A program made the translations under genes and the position numbers. From JAWKTV01 sp041398905 (GTDB taxonomy: Bacteria; Planctomycetota; Planctomycetia; Planctomycetales; Planctomycetaceae): a DNA stretch of 64,000 bases. Location of the stretch: the NCBI GenBank assembly GCA_041398905.1, contig JAWKTV010000009.1, forward strand, positions 62,001-126,000. The letters run 5' to 3'. Below the pieces are notes generated by a model. It was not told where the DNA came from. It ran no database searches and saw only the letters and a list, made by a program, of their open reading frames with translations. Below are positions 57,779-64,000 of the stretch, in pieces (position 1 is the stretch's first letter; every line of letters starts with the position of its first letter).

Positions 57779-58558
57779 ATGTTGCCCGGAGAACTGCAGA
57801 TTCTGTGTGAAGACGGCCCGGTCATCGCCGTCAACAAGCCATCGGGAATCGTGGTGCAGGGTGCCCCGATCGGTGTCGACAACCTCGCCGATCTCACCCG
57901 CGCGTACCTCAAGCAGAAGTACGATAAGCCCGGCAGTGTGTACCTTGGGGTGCCGCATCGACTCGACCGGCCGGTGTCGGGTGTCGTCGTCTTCAGCCGT
58001 AACTCCAAGTGCGCGGCTCGGCTGTCTGAGCAGTTCGCCAAACGACAGGTTCGCAAGCGGTACCTCGCACTGCTCGAAGGAGTGCCCGGGGCGGCCGCTG
58101 GCGAACTGGAGGATTGGCTACGGGTCTTGCCAGAAACTGATCGACCGCAATCCCGGGCTGGCGCGCCGGTCTTCGCCGCTCCCAAGGTGGTTGTGACGCG
58201 GGAAACTCACGCCGACGCGAAGTCGGCGAAGCTGGGATATCAGGTTCTCTGGACCGGCCACGGCCGCACCCTGGTCGAGGTCGACCTGCACACCGGAAGA
58301 ATGCATCAAATCCGCGTGCAGTTTTCCAGCCGCGGCTGGCCGATCGTGGGTGACCTGCAATATGGGTCAACCGTATTGTGGGATGGCGAACGCGAACGTG
58401 CCCCCCGTCCGGAAGACCTCACCCGCTATCATCCCATCGCCCTGCACGCCGCGGCACTCACGATCCTGCATCCGGTGCGGTATGACGAACTGACGATCAC
58501 CGCCCCGCTGCCTGCGACATGGCGCGGGCTCGGCGTGCCGGCGGAATGGAGGACGTAG
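57779..58558 (+). CDS. RluA-family pseudouridine synthase
   Basis: 259 residues from the ATG at 57779; the frame is open from 57680 but the extension overlaps the FHA gene. The motif VPHRLDRPVSGVVVFSRN contains the catalytic Asp of HRLDxxTSG. LLEGVPGAAAG, LVEVDLHTGRMHQIRVQFSS and GWPIVGDLQYG complete the family pattern. No S4 domain is seen. The target uridine (23S rRNA or tRNA) is undetermined. Confidence 0.92.
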   Translation: MLPGELQILCEDGPVIAVNKPSGIVVQGAPIGVDNLADLTRAYLKQKYDKPGSVYLGVPHRLDRPVSGVVVFSRNSKCAARLSEQFAKRQVRKRYLALLEGVPGAAAGELEDWLRVLPETDRPQSRAGAPVFAAPKVVVTRETHADAKSAKLGYQVLWTGHGRTLVEVDLHTGRMHQIRVQFSSRGWPIVGDLQYGSTVLWDGERERAPRPEDLTRYHPIALHAAALTILHPVRYDELTITAPLPATWRGLGVPAEWRT

Positions 58559-58648
58559 GTTCGGGTGTTGGCGGCGTCCTGATTGCTGCATCCTCTCTTA
58601 GCGCGACGAGAACCACCCTGCACCGTCGACGCTCGCCTCGCCCACGCA

Positions 58649-60025
58649 TCACGGCACCGGTTGTTCCGCATCGACCGATGCGGCACGCTCAGTCGTCACG
58701 AGTTTGAACGGGATCTCGATGGTCGGGACTCCGAGCGGCACGACATAGACGAAGCTGCCGTCGCGCCAATTGGCCGGCAGCCCCCGAAACGAGAAACGAG
58801 TGGCGACCGCACCATCCTGCTCGAGGGTGAGCCGCAGATCGTCGCCCGCCCCAACGCGGCGACCATCGTCCGCTTGCCACCAGACCTCACGGTGCAAGGC
58901 GGAAACGCGGTGCGACTCGAAGGCGCGGCCCCCCTTCGCGTACCGCACGATCCAGTTCGCAGCGAGGTCGACCGACCCGTTGACGTTACGCCCCGCTGCG
59001 GCGGTCTCCCGCGACAGTTCCGTCACTTCGACGAGTGACAACGTCACTCCTCCGTGTCGTCGCGAGATCGGCAGTCCGTCCGCGAGACCAGCAAACCGCA
59101 CTTCTCGGGTGGCGGCGGCGACATCACAGCGCAACGTACCCTGTAGCGTCAGCTCACGCAGCGTGTCGTCGGGCTGCGCGACGCAGTCGAGCCGAAAGCT
59201 GACACCGCTTCGGTCGGCGAAGTCGAACGACTGAACGGCACTGGGATTGAACGACGGCAGGATCGCGTCGCCACTACGAACCGTGATCGCCTGGCTGTCG
59301 ACTTCGAGAAACAGCGGTCGCAGCCGGGGTTCAGCGAGTAGTCGGCAATGCAGCCGCACCAGTTGCCGATCGCCGCCGCTGGTCCGCAGGTCCCGGGTGG
59401 TCGCCTCGCTGAGCGACAGTAGATAGGGGCCACTGCTGGTCATTACGGGCGAAGGCCGATCGTCCGCCAGCGGGACGAGCCTGAATCCTCGCCCGCTCGC
59501 TGTCTCGGCGATGTCGCACTCGATGCGCCGTGACAGATCGAGCACGGCTTCCCACCACGTCACGTCCGTCCAGTCGACGGCCAGAGTCCGTTGACGCAGA
59601 GACTCGGGGAGTGCGGCGAGATTGAGTGAGTTTCCCGTCGCTCCCTCCAGGGCCGCGACGACGGAGGCGATGCTCTCTTCCATCGAGAGCGTGACCCGGC
59701 GCGGCTGGGACTCGTTATCGATGAGTTGCCCCTCCAGCTCCGTCCGCACCGCGTCAACGGCGAGGCGAATGGCGGGGTCGGTCAGCACATCCGGCGGCGG
59801 CAGATGCTCCAGTACGTCCGGTCCAGCGTCGAGCAGCTTCCTCCGTGCCTCGGCACGTACCGCGCGACTCGGGCTGCCCAGTTCCTCGACAAGCCCGGCA
59901 ACCGTCGCCGGACTCGTGTTGGCCGACGGCGCGGCGCTGGTGGCCGGTGACGTTTGATCATCGGCCGAGGTCACGCCTGCCAGCGTCGCAAACAGACAGA
60001 CGGCAGTGGCGACAATTCGGATCAA
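58649..60025 (-). CDS. Exported protein of unknown function
   Basis: 458 residues from a TTG start (60025) with GGAG upstream; the signal peptide MIRIVATAVCLFATLAGVTS supports this start. An N-terminal HEAT-like helix pair (LVEELGSPSRAVRAEARRKL, then LLDAGPDVLEHLPPP) precedes a long mixed domain that contains MEESIASVVAALEGATGNSL and repeated beta strands. No family recognised. Convergent with the RluA gene. Confidence 0.75.
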   Translation of the reverse strand: MIRIVATAVCLFATLAGVTSADDQTSPATSAAPSANTSPATVAGLVEELGSPSRAVRAEARRKLLDAGPDVLEHLPPPDVLTDPAIRLAVDAVRTELEGQLIDNESQPRRVTLSMEESIASVVAALEGATGNSLNLAALPESLRQRTLAVDWTDVTWWEAVLDLSRRIECDIAETASGRGFRLVPLADDRPSPVMTSSGPYLLSLSEATTRDLRTSGGDRQLVRLHCRLLAEPRLRPLFLEVDSQAITVRSGDAILPSFNPSAVQSFDFADRSGVSFRLDCVAQPDDTLRELTLQGTLRCDVAAATREVRFAGLADGLPISRRHGGVTLSLVEVTELSRETAAAGRNVNGSVDLAANWIVRYAKGGRAFESHRVSALHREVWWQADDGRRVGAGDDLRLTLEQDGAVATRFSFRGLPANWRDGSFVYVVPLGVPTIEIPFKLVTTERAASVDAEQPVP

Positions 60026-60247
60026 GGAACCGAACTCCAGTGGTGGGACAATGCGGCGGCGAGTCGGGGTGCCCGCAGATTCAGTCTATTCCGCATCGTC
60101 CGACCGGGAAACCGCTCCGCAGCGGCCGCGGCCCGGTTCGGATCGGACCGTCGGCCCTGGGGATGCTAAGGGAACTGTATGCGCGTCTCATCCTGCGGGA
60201 ATCCGGGGCGGTCGCCCATCGTCCCGACAGCCACGGCCAAATCGAAC

Positions 60248-61408
60248 ATGACACCGATGCCCCGTCGACTCCGCTGGCGACTCGCGATCGCGTGCGTGCT
60301 GGTGCTAACCGGTCGGGCGACGGCCGGATTGCCGCAGCTCATCGAGTTGACGACATCCTCCGGTCCATTGTTCGGCAAGTCGGTCATCCACAACGACAAG
60401 GTGTGCTGGATGGCGGAACGCGATGGAACACTACACGAAGTCCCGATCGCGACGATTGAGCGGGTCCAGAAGGTCAGCGATCGATTCCGGGCCTACAGCG
60501 TCGCCGAGATGCGCGACCTGTTGCGCCGCGAGGCCCGCGATGGCATGGAGGTCACGGCCGTGGGACGGTACGTCGTCTCGGCCCCCAAGGGGACGGCGGA
60601 GCGTTACGCGAAGATACTGGATGACACGCACACCGCCTTCTCGCAGTTCTTCTCGCGTCGCAACTTCCAACTCGATCCTCTGGAGTTCCCGCTCGTCGTC
60701 CGCGTCTTCCCCAGCCGGCTGGACTTCATCGCATACGCGACCTCGCTGCAGATCTCCGTCCCCGATTCGCTTGTCGGCTTCTATCACCGCCGCACGAATC
60801 AAATCGCGTTGTTCGCGGAGCAGGCGACCTTGGGGGGCACGGTCCTTGCCCGGCCTGTGTCGGCCGCGCTCGGCGGCACGCGGAGCGGAGCGTCCGACAT
60901 CCATCAGGCGACGATCGACACGCTGATCCACGAGGCGATTCACCAACTGGCGTTCAATACCGGCCTGCACAGCCGCATCGGCGACCCGCCGCGGTGGGTG
61001 GTGGAGGGGTTGGCGATGCTGCTGGAAGAGGAGTCGAGCCGCACCGACAGCCGCAACGGCCCGGCCAGTTTGCGAATGAACCGATCAAGGTTCATCCGCT
61101 TCATGAACTACCGGGAGCAGCGACGGCCGGCGAAGCATCTGTCGGAGTTCGTGACTTCCGGGGCGAGCTTCGAGGGCCTGCCTCTCGACGAGTACGCGGA
61201 AGCGTGGGCGTTGTCGTTCTACCTGTTCGAGACCAGGCCGTCCGAGTACTCCCGCTACCTGCGGACGACCGCCGCACGCGATCCGCTGTCATCGTACGAC
61301 GCCGCGACTCGACTGGCCGACTTTGAAGCGGCCTTCGGCAAGGATCTGGACCGGCTCGAAGCTCAGTACCTGACGTTCATCCAGCGACTGGAAAACTCGC
61401 CTCGCTGA
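60248..61408 (+). CDS. Exported DUF1570-like putative metalloprotease
   Basis: About 386 residues from the ATG at 60248 (the ATG at 60257 is equally possible); a signal peptide follows (WRLAIACVLVLTGRATAG). The zinc-type motif HEAIHQLAFNTGL is followed by PPRWVVEGLAMLLEEESS, where the glutamate may be the third ligand, as in gluzincin-like proteases. The C-terminal LPLDEYAEAWALSFYLFE fits DUF1570 proteins. Enzymatic activity is not established. The gene has no operon partner on the plus strand. Confidence 0.85.
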   Translation: MTPMPRRLRWRLAIACVLVLTGRATAGLPQLIELTTSSGPLFGKSVIHNDKVCWMAERDGTLHEVPIATIERVQKVSDRFRAYSVAEMRDLLRREARDGMEVTAVGRYVVSAPKGTAERYAKILDDTHTAFSQFFSRRNFQLDPLEFPLVVRVFPSRLDFIAYATSLQISVPDSLVGFYHRRTNQIALFAEQATLGGTVLARPVSAALGGTRSGASDIHQATIDTLIHEAIHQLAFNTGLHSRIGDPPRWVVEGLAMLLEEESSRTDSRNGPASLRMNRSRFIRFMNYREQRRPAKHLSEFVTSGASFEGLPLDEYAEAWALSFYLFETRPSEYSRYLRTTAARDPLSSYDAATRLADFEAAFGKDLDRLEAQYLTFIQRLENSPR

Positions 61409-61431
61409 GGAACCAGCTCGACGCCGCACAG

Positions 61432-62502
61432 CTACCTGGCCGCGGCGTCGTTGGGGTCGGCACCGAGGACCATTGGTTGCCCGGTGGACTGGGCGGGGAA
61501 CGCTTCGAGCGTCGTCACCCCGCGGACCCGCTGATCGAACGTTTCGCCGCCGCTCATGTGCACGGTCATCAGCACTTCGTGCTCCACCTGGGAGTGTTGC
61601 GGCAGGCCGGTGCTGCGGTAGAGCGTACACGTGCCCCACGAGTTCCCCTGGCGAACCGTCATCCGCACGCGCGGGACATCGGTGTTGCGGGTCTCGACGA
61701 TGGTCGTCGATGGAGTGATCTCGCCATCGATGCGGACCACCGCCTTATCGGCCGTCAGTTCCTTGAGCGTGTAGACGCTGTGCAGGTGCATCGGTACCGG
61801 ACGGCCAATGTGCCGGTCCCGCTCCCAAGTCTCACCCGGCTGCTTCTCCTCACCATAGGGGAGCAGCCCGATCGCGTTGTCGACGAAGTCCGACACGCCG
61901 TTCTCACCGGACGAACTTTCGATGCTCAGCAACACCTCTTGCCGGTGTTCCTCCGGCACGACGGACAGGCAGCGGTCAATGAACTCGCGGAAGCCCTCGA
62001 CCTCGGCGATCTGATTGTCCTTGCCGATCCAGAAGTTGAACCCGTCGCCGACCATCGCGTGCCACGCCTGAATCGTCAGTGGCAACTGCTGCGGGGCGTT
62101 GGCGGAATCGTACTCGATCACCTCGTCGGGCATCTGGTGGTTGTAGCGAACCCGATCGTAACGGACCTGAAACTTCGTGCGACCGTCGCGAACCTCCTGC
62201 ACGGTCATGCCCAGCGTCAGCTCGATTCGCAACCGATGCGTCTGCGGAGCGGCACCGTAGGGGGTCTGCACGACTTCCCGCTCGATGACCTTCCGCAGCG
62301 GAAAACGTTCGCCGGGTTTGAGTCGCAACGCGAGTTGCGAGTCGGGAGCGTCGGCCGCACCTGGAGCATTGTCTTCGCTGACCCAGTCAGGCACGTCGAC
62401 GTCCGCGGACTCCGTCGCGGCGTCATCGCTGCAGCCAGCGAACAGACCGACCGCACAGACGCAGATCACAAACGAACGCCCCAACAACGTCATCCATCGC
62501 AT
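61432..62502 (-). CDS. Lipoprotein, DUF6263-like
   Basis: 356 residues; GGAAGGTG precedes the ATG. The signal peptide ends in the lipobox LFAGC (SFVICVCAVGLFAGCSDD). The mature domain (LRIELTLGMTVQEVRDGRTK, YEYD-like VIEYDSANAPQQLP, WERDRHIGRPVPMHLHSVYT) resembles DUF6263 proteins of planctomycetes. Function unknown. It is convergent with the DUF1570-like gene, 23 bases apart. Confidence 0.8.
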   Translation of the reverse strand: MRWMTLLGRSFVICVCAVGLFAGCSDDAATESADVDVPDWVSEDNAPGAADAPDSQLALRLKPGERFPLRKVIEREVVQTPYGAAPQTHRLRIELTLGMTVQEVRDGRTKFQVRYDRVRYNHQMPDEVIEYDSANAPQQLPLTIQAWHAMVGDGFNFWIGKDNQIAEVEGFREFIDRCLSVVPEEHRQEVLLSIESSSGENGVSDFVDNAIGLLPYGEEKQPGETWERDRHIGRPVPMHLHSVYTLKELTADKAVVRIDGEITPSTTIVETRNTDVPRVRMTVRQGNSWGTCTLYRSTGLPQHSQVEHEVLMTVHMSGGETFDQRVRGVTTLEAFPAQSTGQPMVLGADPNDAAAR

Positions 62503-63040
62503 GGAAACACCTTCCGTGGTGATGCGAAACGGAATGGCCGACAGGCACCGCCAGCCAACCGGGCGCAGAATCTCCAGCAGCCCAACCCGCCGCTAAAGAT
62601 ACCAGCCGACGCTGCTGCGGGGAAAGACGAGTTCGGCGGGGTCGCATCGCCACGACCGAATGTAAGCGGCTCCAAGCCGAGTGTGGATGTTGATGAAGAA
62701 TTCCTGTCGACTGACGGTGCAGTGTGGGCGTGGCTTGCCGAAATCCATGCGATTCACTGACTTTGGGAACCGCGAAAATCGCTCTCGCATCCTGCGCCCA
62801 GCCCTGATAGAATTCGGCTCCCGCTTACCGCGGCTGGCGGTCTGCGCGCAGCCGCAGAGTCTCCAGCCGAGCCGTGTTGTCGCCGCGCCAGCCTCGGCCT
62901 TGGCGATCAGTTCGGGATCAGCCTGCCTTTTTCCCGATGTTCGGCTCTCCTATTTTCCTGCCCAAGCGGTCAAGGTCTCGTCGGAGTTCCCCCAAGTGTC
63001 TGCCACTGCCTGCCTTATGCCTCCCGCCGCTGAATCGACC
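62503..63040. other. 538-base leader region before typA
   Basis: No gene is supported. A -10-like TAGAAT at 62808-62813 lies 230 bases upstream of typA but has no matching -35. A long untranslated leader is possible; I see no obvious riboswitch or hairpin series. Confidence 0.4.
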
Positions 63041-64000
63041 ATGCGACGTACGGACCTGAGGAATATCGCGATCATCGCCACGTCGACCACGGGAAGACGA
63101 CCCTGGTCGATGCCCTGTTGCGTCAAAGCGGTCAGTTCCGGGAATCGGAACTCACCGTCGACTGCATCCTGGACTCGAACGATCTCGAACGCGAGCGCGG
63201 GATCACGATTCTGGCCAAGAACATCTCGCTGACCTACAAGGACGTGAAGATCAACGTCATCGACACGCCCGGCCACGCCGACTTTGGCGGCGAGGTCGAG
63301 CGCGTGCTGCGGATGGCCGACGGCGCGATCATGCTCGTCGACGCCTTCGAAGGCCCACGCCCGCAGACGCGCTTCGTCATGACCAAGGCCCTGGAAGTCG
63401 GCCTGAAGCCGCTCATCGTCATCAACAAGATCGACCGGCCCGACTGCCGACCGGAAGACGTGCTGATCGAGACTCTGCACCTGCTGGAAGAACTCGGCGC
63501 GGACGACCCGCTTTCGATTCCGCACATCTACGCCAGTGGACGTGCCGGCTTCGCCAGCGAAGACCCAATGGCCCGCGAAGGCGATATCCGTCCGCTCCTC
63601 GACATGGTGCTCGAACACATCCCCGGCCCGGTAGTCGATATCGACGGCGACTTCCAAATGATGACCACCACGATCACCTATTCGGAGTTCGTCGGTCGAA
63701 TCGCCATCGGCCGTATCGCGGCCGGCACCGTCAAACCGGGCGACCGCATCGTCGTCATGCGCGAGGACGGCACGAATGACTCGGCGACGGTGGAAAGCGT
63801 CGAAGTGTTCGACAAGCTTGGCCGCGTCAAGGTGAAGGAGGCCTCCGCCGGTGATGTCGTCGCGCTCGTCGGCCTGCCCGACGCCAACATCGGCGACACC
63901 ATCGCCGCCGCATCGAACCCCCGGGCGCTCACCCGCATCACCGTCGACGAGCCGACCCTCGCGATGGTCTTCACGATCAACTCGTCACCGTTCGCGGGCA
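63041..64000 (+). CDS. typA: GTP-binding protein TypA/BipA (N-terminal part; runs off the window; one frame break)
   Basis: Ribosome-associated translational GTPase. It begins MRRTDLRNIAIIA at 63041 and breaks near 63078, where CC should be CCC; the repair gives IIAHVDHGKTTLVDALLRQS (G1). Further motifs are SNDLERERGITILAKNISLT (G2), INVIDTPGHADFGGEVERVL (G3), INKIDRP (G4) and the start of domain II. The gene continues beyond 64000; a normal TypA has about 610 residues. Confidence 0.94.

Overview
The window is high-GC and gene-dense, and it looks like a chromosomal segment of a planctomycete (Planctomycetota). The strongest taxonomic evidence is a set of families that are abundant in that phylum: a DUF1501 protein, a PSCyt2/DUF1549-DUF1553 protein, a PSCyt1 cytochrome fused to WD40 repeats, a very large PPC/coiled-coil secreted protein, a DUF6288-like HEAT protein, a DUF1570-like protein and a membrane Ser/Thr kinase with LamG and DUF1080 modules. 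Genus cannot be decided from the sequence. No rRNA, tRNA, CRISPR array, phage, insertion sequence or origin was recognised.

Layout. 1-12.1 kb: a DUF1501 gene (+) converges on a three-gene minus-strand operon (PSD1 protein, PPC/coiled-coil protein, cytochrome-WD40 protein) with a good sigma70-like promoter at 11868-11895. 12.1-19.3 kb (+): an orphan CpaF/TadA ATPase, a small membrane protein, a methyltransferase, nadC, nadD, a GT-C-like membrane protein and an ABC-2 permease; the last three genes overlap by 4 bases. 19.4-24.4 kb (-): a hypothetical protein, an orphan pntA alpha subunit and a SEC-C/repeat protein. 24.7-26.5 kb (+): truD and a small PGPGW-like membrane protein. 26.5-31.3 kb (-): a LysM/L,D-transpeptidase, a lipoprotein, an unknown helical protein, an amino-acid kinase of the MfnE-like type, and long-form hisG. 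31.6-36.6 kb: a zinc metallopeptidase, a secretin-N-domain-like protein, hslU (-) and an ECF sigma factor. 36.8-47.3 kb (-): a DUF6288-like protein, pdxA and a ~2,230-residue kinase/LamG protein. 47.6-53.0 kb (-): a five-gene lipid-modification cluster (FAD oxidoreductase, DUF1365, two cyclopropane-synthase-like proteins, DUF1295). 53.3-64 kb: DUF488, a 58-residue protein, rpsB-tsf, a glutamine amidotransferase (trpG/pabA), an FHA protein, an RluA-type synthase, three exported or lipoprotein genes, and a truncated typA.

The main technical feature is about 30 single-base frame breaks inside otherwise well-conserved genes (hslU, typA, cpaF, trpG, both cyclopropane synthases, the L,D-transpeptidase and others). 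Many are repaired by adding or removing one base in a short homopolymer, and the repair restores a family motif. Sequencing or assembly indels are therefore more likely than mass pseudogenisation. I annotate each such gene as one unit and give the break points.

Functionally the window mixes housekeeping (NAD, PLP and histidine synthesis, translation, tRNA/rRNA modification, proteolysis) with planctomycete-specific exported and surface proteins of unknown role. The most interesting pieces are the giant LamG/DUF1080 kinase, the lipid cluster, and the hisG-linked amino-acid kinase.
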